DNA from: Burhinus oedicnemus | Lineage: Eukaryota; Chordata; Aves; Charadriiformes; Burhinidae | NCBI GenBank assembly: GCA_008921705.1 | Contig: VFFE01008906.1 | Location: 1,331,497-1,395,496, forward strand | Length of the DNA stretch: 64,000 bases | Direction of reading: 5' to 3' | In this document: piece by piece, positions 23,401 to 37,112 of the stretch | How the letters are laid out: each line of letters begins with the position of its first letter | How positions within the stretch are numbered: position 1 is the stretch's first letter | Position numbers and translations under genes: made by a program | The notes under the pieces: model-generated | The model's input: the letters and a program-made list of their open reading frames with translations, nothing else | Told to the model about the DNA's origin: nothing | Databases searched by the model: none

Positions 23401-26400
23401 GCATGGACAGGGGAGGGTGAGGTGGGGACACATCTTGACCATTTTTGGGTTGAGTGCCATCTGAAATGGCCTTGGAGCTGTAAAAAAAGGGAAAGTACAA
23501 AATGTTCTATTTGCTTATTTTTATTTCTGCTGCACTTAGGGAAACAGGACTCATTATATTCCTGATGAGTAAATAAAGATACGTGACTTCACCACCATTT
23601 TTCTTCATCTTGGAGCAACATACAGGACCTAATATTCTGGTTAGCCACTCCAGTTGGAAAGAGATAACTTTATTTTTTGTCTGATACTTGGTTGCTTCAG
23701 TTAGATATCAACTGACCAGTCATTAATTTGGCAAGGGTTTCAGGCAACATAAACCGTTCGTTAAATCTTGTCAGGTGTATCCAAAATCTTATCTGTATTT
23801 CTCAACTTCATTAGTTGATTGCAAATTTTTTTTAAAAAGTAGGAAAAAAAAAAAGAAGCCTTTCCCTACAAACCCTGCTTTGCTTGTATATTGAGATCAT
23901 CATAGTTACAGTACTATAACTATTTTTTTATTTATGAATTAATGGATTCCTGACATTGATGCCCATGACTCAGCTGTATTCTTATGCCTTTTCAGGCCTT
24001 GCCTTTTTTGAAAGCTCATCAGTCAGTCACATTTATGATAGTGATTTTGGGATGTGTTCATATCCACTGGGGATTAGATGGAAAATGTAAGCCAGTGAAA
24101 TCCTGGAAAATGATCACTGTGTTAATCTGGGTCTGGTCTGACAGATGCCTCATTGCTTTTCAGTCCCATCATTGATCCCCATTCAGTCCCCTCATTGATA
24201 CCCATAAGTATCCTAAAAATATCATGTAATTTTCATATAAAAACTAAGTTAAATTTGGAGTGATCTGAATCTCTGTGAGAACTCAGTTGGCTGTAAGAGC
24301 AGCTGGGGTGTCCCAGCAGAAGTTATATAGAGAAACTGAGCTGAGGAAGAGTGAAGAAAGTCAAAAGAAAATAAAAGAGCATGTATTTAGAGTAGTGTTG
24401 GTCTGACAAATATTCACTGATTAGGGTACCTGTTTAACCTAGAAGGAATCATAGAAGGAATTTAACTGAAAGTTAAGTGAGAGTTCTGGAAGTCTCATTA
24501 AATGAGCTACTAAGAAAAATTATGAAGAATTGCAGAAAACTTTTGCTCTTGCAGGAAGGACTGACACACTTCCAGGTCTTGGAGGGGCAAGGAAGGAGAA
24601 TGATGTAGAGGAAGTAGAAGCCCTGATGTGGGAAGGCCATAGGATTACAATTAATTCTTCTGGAGCATCTGATAATTGACTGAAGGACACTTCCTTGTAT
24701 TGCTTTCTACAATCAGTCACTTTCTTCCATGCCAGAACTGGCTATGCTTTATTAGCATATTTTATTTGATTATAGCAAAAAAAATGTTAATTTGAAGAGC
24801 ACTTAAATATGCTGACTTTTAAGACAGAGGAATATTAATACCATTGCTTTTCTGTGATTTATGGGTAGTATGAGTACCAGTAGTATTGCAATGAATTCCG
24901 CCATAGCAAGCTGCTGTAATAAGGGTCAGATGGTCACATGCATCATCCAGTTGATGTAAATATAGACTTATTGCATTTCCAATTTCTAAAAAGTTGAGAG
25001 AATTGTTTAAAAGTAAGAAGTAGAGAGAAAAATATGACTTGGAAATTATATTTGTCCACACAGTGGTAACAGATAAGCCCATAATGATAGGTGGAAGATG
25101 AAGGGTAGAATCCGCATTTTTGTGTTATTGTTACAGTACTACCAAAATCAGTAGGAGACATCTTTTTATTCCAGAAGAGCTTTATACTCAGCACAGCTGC
25201 AGACATTACTGTATATCTTGAAGAGGAGGAGGAGGAGGAGAGGGTCTGCTGGCTGTTTACATCTACAGACGTACATAACTTGACTTCCTCTGGAGCCATG
25301 ACCTTAAGACCATCACTTCATAGCTGTCATAAAATTTCTAAGTCAGTCCTAACAATTTACTCTAAAAGACCTTTACAGTTTTTATCCCAAAGCTAGACCA
25401 TGGATTTACTTGAACTAGTCTGGAATCTCATTTTGTGTGGAATGCATGCTCTGATTCATACAAAAGGGCAGACTTTTAATGACAGAGAGTTACAGGGAGA
25501 AATCTTTCAGAGAATGTCCAGCAGAACAGGATCTTACCAAATCAGAGATACTCAACTTTTCTTTCTTTCCTAGTATATGAATTATTCTCCTAGGGTCTAG
25601 TGAAATGGCTATTGATTTGGATGCAGATAGCCTGATTAAAAAGTGACTACTGTCTCACAAAATGAATTATATTCCATATTGTTTGTTCTTTTTTTATTAA
25701 TATGGTGTATGGAGTAATTCTCCTACTGAATAATAACAGGAAAAACCCAAGAGATTCAACTATAGGAAGAATACCTTTTCATGCAATATTTGATTAATAT
25801 GAAGGATGGCACATGGTAAGAATAAGGAAAATGAACATGAGAAAGACAATGTGCTTCAGGTAGGAAAAAGAGGTAAAAGTAGGAAAGCAAGAAGTAATAC
25901 ATGTCTTTTTACAACATAAGAAATTATGTTTAACAGTTAAACAGGGAATCCCAATGAAACATTAGGACATGCATTAGCACTGACTCCTGGTTAATTTGTG
26001 AATGAAAGATGCGGAAAATTCTTTCAGACCGCAGTGATTTCATTACCATCTACAGGACTGTTAATAAAGATTCCCAGAAATAGTCACCACTTTCTATATG
26101 ACTGAAGAATAACACCCTTGCTTTGGCAAAATAGCAGTGAAAAGGTGTCAGACAGCACTGTGAGGGGTTTTTTTTCAGACTTGGTATGAAGTAATTTTCT
26201 TGTAACATGAAGAATCATCTTTCTTAGACATCACACTCAGGCGACTATAAATAATCCTTTTAACACATCCTCAAGCTTTCACTTCTTATGTATTCAAGCA
26301 AAAATTGACTGTTTAAATGTGTATATTCAAGGGGGCAAGACTTGCTGGATCAGCATAACTGTACATAGGAGCAACAAGTAGTCGTTAATTTGTACTTCTC

Positions 26401-29400
26401 TGAGAAGATTTATTTTTTCTTTTTTGGAACTTTTCTGCTGTTACTTCAGAGTGAGAAGTGAACAGTAACACTTTTGATGTGTATTCAACAGAAAGGTCTT
26501 GAAGGTCAAGTAATAAGTTCATGTACAAAAAACTCTCTTGTCAGTACTGAATACTGTATATTAATGCTAGTAGATATATTAATATCTTAATAGATATATT
26601 AATGCTTCAGTTAAACCTGCCAGAAGACTGTGGAAGCTGCCTTTTTTTCTTCTTATTGTAAACACCTAGTTTTGATCATTCATAGTTTTTAGAAGAATCT
26701 GAATTATTAATCTAAAATACTCAGTACTTTGCTTCTCCCTGTTAGGATTCTGTTGTGTAAAAGACACCCACAGTGAACAAGACGTGACTGGGTATTTGGC
26801 AGAGTGAATTGTCTCAGCATGGTAAATAATTTTTTCTTTGTCAAAGGTAAAGATATAAAAAATGGAAAAATACTTGTTTTCCCTTCAGTTTCAATGACCT
26901 TTGAAATAGTTGTATTCTCTTTTAAGTGCTTTCAAAATGAACTCTGCCTCTGAGAAATCATTTTCCTTCTCTATCCTCCTGCAAGAGTTGCACATACACA
27001 GCGTGACTGCAGCAGCTCAAAACAGGGCACTAAGAACACAGCAGCCCGTTTGCAGTTTAAATATAACAGGAAGATTCTTCCAACAAATGAAATGACTGCA
27101 AAAATGTAAATTATTCAGCAAGGCTATGGTACATCACAGCTTGTGCAGTGCTGATTTAAGTCTGAAAAAGGAATAATCTGCAGCAAAGGCAGGATTCTTA
27201 ATCTGGTCTGCTGAGGGAATAACAAGGCAAAATGAAAAAAATAAACAGCTTTAGTTGTTTATCATCCAATTATGTTTCTGCTACATCAGGAAATTTCTAG
27301 GCATTGGTCTCTGCATATAATTAAGTCTGAGGTTAGACCCAAAATAAGTATTAGGTCTTAGAAATCTAAAACTGGAAGTCCACTCAATTGCCTGTTTCTC
27401 AAGGGCACAGGTAGCTGGGAGCGTGAATGGTAGGAGCTCCCTTCTGGTAGGGAGTTAAGTTCTTTATCTCCCTAAAACAATCCTTTTTCACAGCATGGAC
27501 TACCGTAATTAAAAGCTACTGTTAGGATTGGGGATCTGAATTAGTCCCCATATCCTTCCTGTTTGAAGTTGGGGTCAAGTTCAAGCTTTGAAAAGACGAG
27601 TCTTCAAGAGCTTGGTGGATTTTGAAAGCCCTAAGAGATAAAGAGGGCTGGCAGTAGTAGGGATTGGAGTTTTTCTGTTTAAATTGAGTCATCCCTCTTC
27701 TAGACTTCAAGTTAAGTTTATGGTTTGAATTAAAGTTAGATTATAACACTCTAGTGACTCATGTTTGTGGCTTTCAGTTTTGGGAAGGTGTCTGACGGGG
27801 CCCGTTTACTCCCATGTGCTGTAGAGGTTGATCAATATATTGATATTACTAAGCATATATTTAGGCTCAGATTTAGGGCTTCTGGTTTTGAAGCTCAGGT
27901 ACTTAAATGTTAAAAGGAAGCCTAAGGATTGATGGAGATCTTATCTTTTGTGTTATTGTAGGAATTGATCTCCAAAGTAAAATTCAGAATTTGGGCTTCA
28001 TGCTATGAGGATCTTCATTTATGGCTACATTCAGTATATGTTTAGTAATAGCATTTCAGTGTATTTCATTAATGTTCAATTTATATGTTTCAGTTTCAAT
28101 CTATGTTTTCAGATATTTGTGTGTTTCAGTTGCTTCCCATGTCACTTAATGTAAATATTGACCTTGTTATGATTGAGGTTAGCATAAGGATTGGGGGCTG
28201 GAGTTAATGTTTAGGCATCTACAACCAACAAGCATGGGCAGACATGAACCACAGCCAGGTATTTTATTTTATAAAGGGATTAATCTCTGGCTATAAAGAT
28301 TTGGTTTGGGTTTCAAGGATTTAACAATCCAACGCATCAATATATATTTTATCTGGGGACTTCATAGGGTTAGAGTTAGGAGAAATCTGAGAAGTGAAAA
28401 TCTGTTGTCCTTCTGGAATCTGTAGGTGGTAGGAACTGAAAAAAGGTTTCAGAAAACTTTCAGAATCCAAATCTTCAAGAGCATGTACTATTGCAAGGTT
28501 CTCCAGAAGTTGTCTGGCACCAGTAAGTGCCTAGCATCTTACATTTTCTTTCAAGGTTTGAATGAGTCCCATAAAAATGAGTCCCATAACTGAGTTACAG
28601 TGGGCTGTGGTAGCGGTATGAAAAATTTCAAAGCCCCTTTTATCTGTTAAAAATGTAGAGGGGTAAAACTATACTTGGATTAGGAACTGTTTCATTTTTT
28701 AGTCATTTTAGCACCATAATGTATTCCATAGACACTGTATGCTTAAGTGGTGGTTTGATGATAGTAGGAGATAACGTCTCATATTTTGGGGGTGGTTTTG
28801 CATGTACGAAACCCATACTTAGGGTTAAGAGTTGGAAACCCAAGAACCAGACATATGTGGCCCTCATGTAATCTGAAGACATAAAGGCATAAAGAAGATG
28901 ATTTAGCATCAGAAGGACTAGTGCTTTATGTGCTGGCTTAGTATGCAAGTAATACTTTAAGAGGTTTTTTAGTGAATTTAGGCATAGGGTTACACTATGG
29001 ATTGCTATTATTGGTGTTATTTATCCTTCCCGGTGCTTAGACTAAACCCATTGCAAAGTGTAGCCTGAGTAACAGCCAGGGAGCAGATCCTTGCAAAGAT
29101 CCCAGAAAGAGAAGCATCTTTCCATCGCAACTAACTCTTACCCTTGTAGAATATATGAACATTGTGCATATCTAGGCAGCAGAAGAATAAGGGCAATCAA
29201 TTTCTGTGCTCTGGGACATTATTAATCTCCAGTTAGCAACAGGAAGATATACCTTTCTCTTCCCTAAGGCACAGCATTGAAGTGTTGGTGCATCTGACAG
29301 ATTTTTGCACCTCATTTGGCATCACTGTGAAAGGAAGGGACAGAACACTGAATTCTGGCAACAGATTCCTACATTTTCTGTAACTAACATCTGAGAATGA

Positions 29401-32400
29401 ATCAACAACCAAACATAGTCTGCTCTGTTTCTGTTACAGTATTCTCTTTGCTAATGGCTCTTTAACTCATATTTTTGAGGGACTCTGGGTTGTAATGAGG
29501 ACTGCAAGTAGAAGAAAATCTCTTCAGTGGGTAGAGAATGCAGGAGTTTGCATCATTCTCTGAATAGGAGGGCAGGTTTCTAGATAATACCTGCCGGCAA
29601 TAAAAGCTTCATTTGAAAAATTACTTTTTTTCCTTGGCTGGACTGTGAAGATTCCCTTTGTAGTGTAGATGGTGGGAAGGAATCTCCTTTTTTTTTCCCA
29701 AAAAATTAGAACAGGTTTTGGATGTTAGAATCTGAAGTGAGGAAGGAGGTGCATTTGTAACTGGCATGCCATGAGAAGGTGTTTAAGGAAAGTTGCAAGT
29801 CATCCTTCTAAGCTTCTGTTCTTCCAAATAAAATCTTATCCTTGGCTTTTATACCTCTGCTAGCATATTCCCTCGCAGGCTGTCTTCTGCTGGGCACTCT
29901 TAAGTTGATAACCCATATATATCTTCTTTTTGTATGTGGCTGTGCCAGCGAGTGTTCCCAAGTACATCAGGTTAAAGTAATTTTATGTAAATGTGTTATG
30001 AACTCCACACTTTCAAAATGATGTCTGGAATCTTTAAAGTTGACATCTACCAATAAGAAGAATTATTAGGAAAGGTGTAAAGGTGGAGAAGCTAAAGCAG
30101 GTGGAGCACAGACAGTCTGTTAAATTCTAGGAAATTAATTTCACAGTGCCCAGCAATATGCAACTTGTATTTGCAGATAAAGAAAGAGCTCCTGTGAAGA
30201 TAGTGTATTTAAAATAAATAAACCTGTTCTCATGTAAAATTATGAGATGAGTTTAAACCAGAAAGATCTAAACTGTAAACAGAGATAAGGTACTGCTCCT
30301 AGGTTTTTAAGACCTAAGTTTGTGACCTTTTCAATTAGATGTATGTGCTATTATCTGTTTCTATGAAGATTTTTTATTTTTAGGTCTATTAAACCTAGAG
30401 AAGGGTAAATTTGTGACTTTGGCTTGCGTAAAAATTGTTTTATAAGCAAAGTGTTTCAGTCATAGGTATTTAAATTTCAAATTCATTTGTGCTTGCTTTT
30501 AATACATTAAAATGATTTTTCTATCCAAATACTAGAGTTGTGAGAATAGGATAGGTTAAAGGGTGATATTTCTGAAAAAAATCAGAGGATATTTTTTCAT
30601 GCTTAGGTCATCAGAGGTGCAGATCACAAACTGGAAGTGCAAGGCTATTCCAAAACAGTAACACAGTGGCTTAACTGCCTCTGTCAGCTACAGTAGACTA
30701 GTAGGAAAATGGACAGATGGGCTGTTGTAGCATTACTCTGGTATAAGTAATACAGAATATAGGCATTGCTCTGCAACAGAGCTTCCAGTGAGTTGTCCTT
30801 TTTACTTGACCTAAGACTCTAATCATGAAACTATCCCAAAACTTCAGAAGGAGTTGCAACTGCTAGTGTTTTCAGTATAGCTGGCAGCAAGTAGATTGTT
30901 CTGCAACTTGGTAAAGAACCAGCATAAATTCAAACTTGTAGATATTAACATAGTGCAAACCTGAGCTTCATTCGTTTTGCTTTCTATAAGGAAGACAGAA
31001 CAAATTTGTGCATTATTCAACCTGTGATGAAGCTTGAACACTTATTCATAAAAGTACATTGAAAAAGAGTGTGTAAATGTTGTGCCTAATTTGCACAGAG
31101 TGAAGAACAGACAGGAAAACTCAGTTATTTGCAGTACTTTATAAATGTGATGATAAGTATTTTGTTCAGGACCTTGCTACGAGTAATTACTAAATGATCC
31201 TAGGAAGGCATCAAGTAGGAAAATTCCCTGAATTAGTTATTTACATCAGTAAAATATATGCCTAAAATAATAGATGATATTGTAATGTATTCAAGCCTAT
31301 TACCTCGTTGTGAAAAACCACAAAAGATCCAAGCCTTTTTTTTCCTCTGTGTATAATAAATGTTAAACCTTACAATGCTTTTAAATTCCCAGGAGATATG
31401 CAGAAGGTAAGTAGTTTTCCGTTCTAAAAGAGTTTCAGAATATGTACAAAACCTGAATATTGTCTTGAGGCTTTATTAAGATTATTGTGGTGTTTCTTTC
31501 CAGTATTTTTGATGAGGAAAACATGAAGGACAGACTGGCACTATTATATGACTACCCTGTTTTGTAGGTGGTGTAATAGCCACCATAGGATGAGCCACCA
31601 TAGAATGAGCCTTTTTGTTTCACCTCAAATTTACAGAAATACATGGTGTCTAGAGGGTATACAGTGTTGGTAGTTGCCTTCTGTTTTGACCGGCTGCATT
31701 GTTAGATCCAGTGACAAACTGGGCCAATTAAGGTAAAATTTACACATCATATGTTAACAAGAAGCTTAGCACCAGTGTTACAGGCAAGCTTGAACCCGGA
31801 GCAGTAAAGGTCAAGGAGATCTTAGAGGATGTAACTGAAGACTGAGAGGCAATGAAAGCACAAATGAATCCCTCAGTATTGGTGGAGATGATGTATTAGT
31901 TTGTTTAGCCAGCAGGGCATTGATGGTAATGGGTTGGGCTGCAGACACAGGATGTGTGAGGAGAAGTAGAATTTGGCATCAGTGACCAGCTACCAAATTG
32001 TAGGCAGTGGGGACTAACTGGAATATATAGTCATGAAGGAAACGGGAACGGCCCTCATTGCCAGCAGATAGGTTTATGTGTTTTTGTCTTTGGGAATCCT
32101 GTGGGGGTTGGGTGAGATGGCTGTGGAATTTGCAAAGGTTGCAGAAGTTTGGCACCATTTTAGGGGTGATGTTAGATTCATAACATTCTGTTCCAGGGCT
32201 CTGGCTTGGCCTGATGACTCTGTGTTACTTAATGGTAACGCCCTACCGTTCTTCTCCTGAGGACTCGGGTTACTCAGTGAAGTTAATTATGTGGCCAGAT
32301 AAAACTGCATGGTTACTGTGACATGTTGTTGAGATTTTTCTGATGACATTTAGGCCAGCACTTCAGAAATTCAGGGTCCTGGTTTCAGTGAAAGTAGAGG

Positions 32401-33987
32401 AAGAAAATATTACAAAATATTAACCAAACCTCATGGTCTGATATGGAATACTGTGAGCATTTTTGGCTGCCTATGCACAAGTTACTGAAATTAAGACAGG
32501 TGAAAAGAGAGGCTGTGATAACAAATAAAGTAATGGAAAGATGGAAGATTAAACCACAGAAGATTTCTCTGTGTAAATAACTCCAGGCAATAAGGATCTG
32601 GGGGACTGAGAGGAAGAGAGTTATTTAAACTAAAGAGCCACAGCAGCCAGAAGTCAAGCAGTTTTAAGCAGTTGGTGAGTAAGATTATGCAGGAAATTAG
32701 AATAAGGTTCTTAAGCATTGTATCATTTTGGTTTTGAAACAGCCTTCTGATCAAATGAGTTTTAAGATGGAGGTGGCTATATTTTTGAATTAGGTGAAAT
32801 GCTGTGGGAGAAAGATCTCGGTGACACAGGATTTCCTTCCTCATGTCCCTCCTTTTCTCTCCTCTCAGTCTGCATCCCTAAAAGAGAACAGAATTGAGGT
32901 TGTATTATTAACCTGTTGTGATTTTGCAAGCCTATTACTGTAAGACGGTAGAGCATGGACTTATTTTAGAGACATTACTTCACTGTAAATGGATCTGATT
33001 AATTTCCATTTACTAAGTCATGTATCATGGCCATCTGTTGAAGAGTCTTATTTGGACAGCCAGTAAAACTTTGCCATGACATAATTATACAGAGGGGCAA
33101 CAACAGTCATTTCCCAGTTTCCTGATGCTGGAGCATAAACGCCGATGGCCCTAATATTTTACTTCAACCCCTTTTCTGCTGGGGGTAGTTGTAGTTTTCT
33201 CAGTGGCTTAGGGTACCTAGGGCGAGGAGGGCAGACCTCTTCAGTTGTTCCTCTGAACTTTGTCCTTCCACTTCTGTGAACTCTGTGCTGCACTTACTGA
33301 TTTCCCTTGCCAACTGTGAAATTTAAGCAAATTTTGATGAGAATAAGAGTAAGAAAAACATGGTACCACAGTAGTCATTAAAGATAAGGCATGTATTATT
33401 TGCAGCTTTCTGTGTCATATAAAATTTTATAAAATATTCATTCTTGCTGTTCAGCACAGTTTCCCACCCAGATTTTTTTTTAGCATCAGAGAGAATGTTT
33501 AAGTTGATTATATTATTGTTGCAGGTGATGCTGTTAGAGCATCTTGATCACAGTACAAGGCCATCTTTTAATCCAGTTTTGGAACCAAAGCTAAATTTAA
33601 ACTTGTATCTTCTTAATGACAAAGATAATCTCTCTGAAAAATATCTCTCTGAAATACCAGTTTAGGTTAACACAAGATAATTTAAGTGCAGCTTTCCTAA
33701 TTCATGTATTTTGTAGTGAAATCACATCACTTAATAGTGAAGAATGAGAAAATATATATATTTGCCATTAGTTCCTCCTTATAACTGTTGAATGAAAGGA
33801 AATACTCATATTGGCCCAACCATAAAATAAGGTTATGTTCTTCTGAAGTCCATTCCAACCTTATATTTGTTAATGAAAGCAGTTTGATTCACAAGTCTCA
33901 AACTTAGCTGTCTCAGCTGATCTATGAATAGTCACTTGGACAATGAAGATGTCCATAGAGTATGATAAATATCTGTAGGTTTTACTA

Positions 33988-34026
33988 GCTTTTTCTTTTT
34001 CCTTTTTTTTTCTTTTTTTTTTTTTT
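33988..34026. repeat. Pyrimidine (T-rich) tract
   Basis: A nearly pure T run with a few C lies in the intergenic region. No retroelement body is evident next to it. Confidence 0.8.
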
Positions 34027-35049
34027 CCTGTGAACATGATGCATGTTCACCCCTTGGGACCTTTGACTTTTGCCAGGACAGTAGTTCGCTTGTGATTCAT
34101 ATGTGAACTTCAGAAAATATGGACACTTAGTGATGATTTCAGGGATATGATGTTACTTCCATCCTTTTTAACTTTTTAAATTTATATAATCACTGTGTCT
34201 GGAGTAATATTAAAAAGCATTGCAAATAACATTTATTTGGACTGATTACTCTTTCACAAGACTGTCTGGCAGATTGAAGGGTTTTACCAGATGTTCTGAT
34301 TTACAAGTACTGTTTCTCATCTTAGAAAGTAAACTTATTTTAAATAGGACCAAAACAGCTTAAAAAAACCCCACGGCATAATTTTCTTTACTTACAAAAT
34401 CTACCTATGAAAAATTGGAGTAGAAATTGCCTGAATAACTTTCATATCAATGCTGCTACTGCCAGCAGAGCTGACAATTTTTATAATGTTTAATTTTTCT
34501 TTTGTGTTGCAAAACATCAGATTTAATCTAAAAAATATGCATTAATGTCTTCTGAGAACATCTAGCATGAGAAGAGATCCTTTTCCATCGCTGTGAGAAT
34601 GCAGGTAATAACATTGATTATTTGTTTTCATCAGAGTCTCTCAAAAGTGATGTAGAGCTTTCTTGGAACATGGGGTCAAAACTGGGATGTGACACTATGG
34701 ATGAAATTGTATAATAACTAACAAAAAATGAAATAAGAATACATCACCTGTCTTGCATGCAATGCTTTTGTTCAGATATCAGCGGGAAGCTTTTTCCATC
34801 TCTCTGTGAGAACATTAACTCTCATTTAGCTGGTGATCCTCAGTAACACCTCGGTTCCTTTTGAAATGCAGCCATAACCAGGCATCGTGCATATAATATT
34901 TGTCCAATTGTATTTTCCTGTCTAATGTGTAATATGTTGGTTTTGGTCTTTGAACAGCATCCTGTTTTTTGGGGATTATCTTCAACTGATACGCCCTCTT
35001 CATTTTGTTTGCAATTCTAATCCTAATTTTGCCCTCTACCTTTTCAGTC

Positions 35050-35290
35050 ATCTGCTAATATTCACCCTGCCCTGATCATTAATAAAAACATATAACCTGG
35101 GTACTAAAACTGGCCCTTGCAAAATTCTATTGAATGTAAAATTCCAACTAGATAATAACCAAATCAGCAGTTGAAAGAAGTCTGGCCTGGTAAGCTAGAG
35201 AAAAAAAAAATGTTTGATCCATGGTTGCCTCCCTTATGTTGTAGTGTAATTGTGTATTTTTCTCCACCATTAGAAGCCTGAAAGCAAGAA
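35050..35290 (-). repeat. Probable decayed CR1/L3-type LINE fragment
   Basis: The + strand reads tgatcattaataaaaacat, then an ACTGGCCC-like block, and later agtctggcctggtaagct followed by a tttgatccatgg-like block. From memory these resemble, in order, the reverse complement of the reverse-transcriptase region of old CR1/L3 elements of amniotes. It is heavily decayed with no open frame. The limits are approximate and the call is based on recollection. Confidence 0.35.
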
Positions 35291-37088
35291 GTGCCAGGTG
35301 CTTATTTCCGTTGACAGTCTTATAAATATTAAAAATGCTTATTCCTTTCATGCTTGGCACAACCCTGAAAAACCTAGAATTTCGTCCCAGAAGTTCAGAT
35401 CTGAGGTCAAACCCCTAAATGAAGATGTGCTTGCTAATTAGCAAAGCTTTTTGATACTGTGTGTGTTCTGCTCTCATCAGAAAAAATAAAACAAAAGAAC
35501 AAAATCCCAAATATGATTTAAAAAAAATTCTATCCATTGGTCCAGCAAATATGCACTGAAATTCTGTTTTCTGATTTGAAATTGTCCAGTGTGCTGTGGA
35601 AGTACGGTTGCATTTGTAAGTGGTCACATACTCTGCAAATAGCTGCTCAAGACGTCAGGAATCAGTGACAGCTCTCGCTTGGACTAAATGTATAAATCCA
35701 TGGTGTAATATGAAACGTGATCCATTGTTTGCTTATCCCCATTCTGATTTAAATCTAGAGAGGGTCTTTCCTTGATTATTGGGGTTTTTTGGTATTGATG
35801 AGAGACACTCGTGTTCATCGATGTTCACTGATCTATGGAATTTTTCTTCTTGTTGACCATCATTTGAGACCTACAAATGCAGGGGGCAGCAGGTGTTATT
35901 ACTGTCCATGGCAAAGTCTAAGTGGGCCACCTGCAGTCCAAAGCTTATTGTACCTGTCTGGGACCTTCCTTATGGCACCACTAGTCTGTCACTGTCCACT
36001 CCTGTGTGCTTGTACTTAGCAGCAGCAAGGACTCATTTTAGTCATATCCTGCCAGCTAAAACTCTGTTTTTGTTGATAGCAGTGTTCATATTTTCAAGAA
36101 TACTTCTTCTGCATCATGGGTTTTGGTGCAACGTCAGCGGGCAAATTTCAGTACATCATTTAGATCCAAGATCGTGACCCAGAGGAACCCCCTGCCCTTT
36201 CCCAAGGAGCACATTGCAGAACAGGTCTCAAAATCCGTGCACACACATCTTGCATGTTTTCTGTCTGTGATGGAATGGAGTTTATCTGGATGTTAGATAC
36301 AGAGTTTGTAAAACTGAAAAAAGAAAACTCAATAACCAACCCTTTCATAAGGGAAATCATTATAAAAGTGCTGTTTACCAACATGATGTTACACTGGAGG
36401 ATGTTTACTACCTTCCAAAACTAATTTTTCAGATAACTTCTACAGAAAAAAGATGTTAGACTCCTTTTCTGTAGTTACACATTTCACTATCATCTTTGTT
36501 GTTTTTTATCTCTAATGAGATTCTAACAGAGGAGTACTCTGGAGAAAGATTTGAAAGAGCAAAATGAAGTGCTTCTGTGTGTGGGGAGCTTCTGCCAAGT
36601 ACAAAGGGCAATTTGAGAGGAAGAGCAAACATATTTGAAAGTCTAGCAAGGCTGTTTCTTGACAGTAAAGAAAGGCTGTAGAGGACTTGAAAGCAAAGAA
36701 GTAGCTTGTGTTATTAGACTAAAATAAAGGTCTTTGTAGCAGCAATCGGAATTACTGTAAGGGGAGAAAAGAATTTGCTGTGGTCAGAGAAAGGGTTATT
36801 GCCATTATTGAGAGATGGCTGGGAAGTCAATGCTCAGGCATATAAGGCTCATGCTATAACAGTCATTACAGCTTTTTAGGAGCAAATAGAGGTGGCTGTA
36901 TTGTTATGATGTATAAGGAAAAAAAACTTTGACTTCAGTGTAATTCAGACCAAATGTCTAATTTGAAGATGTTGTCCAGGTTGTGTATCTGAGTATCAGA
37001 AGCATTTGTTGAAAGAAACAAAGGCTGGCAGAAAAGCCAGTGAAGAGACAGTTTTGGTGTTGCCAGGTTGAGCCGGCAGGCAAGCAGG

Positions 37089-37112
37089 CATCCATCCATC
37101 CATCCATCCATC
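37089..37112. repeat. (CATC)n microsatellite
   Basis: About six uninterrupted units of catc lie in the intergenic region. Confidence 0.9.

Noticed and set aside
22919..23420. Overlapping + strand ORFs of 108 and 75 codons in the intergenic region
   Set aside because: No domain, no conserved motif and no gene-like context; the lengths are within chance for this interval.
26570..26610. Short AT-rich inverted/direct repeat (agatatattaat repeated)
   Set aside because: It is a two-copy AT-rich slippage product, too short and too low in complexity to be a meaningful element.
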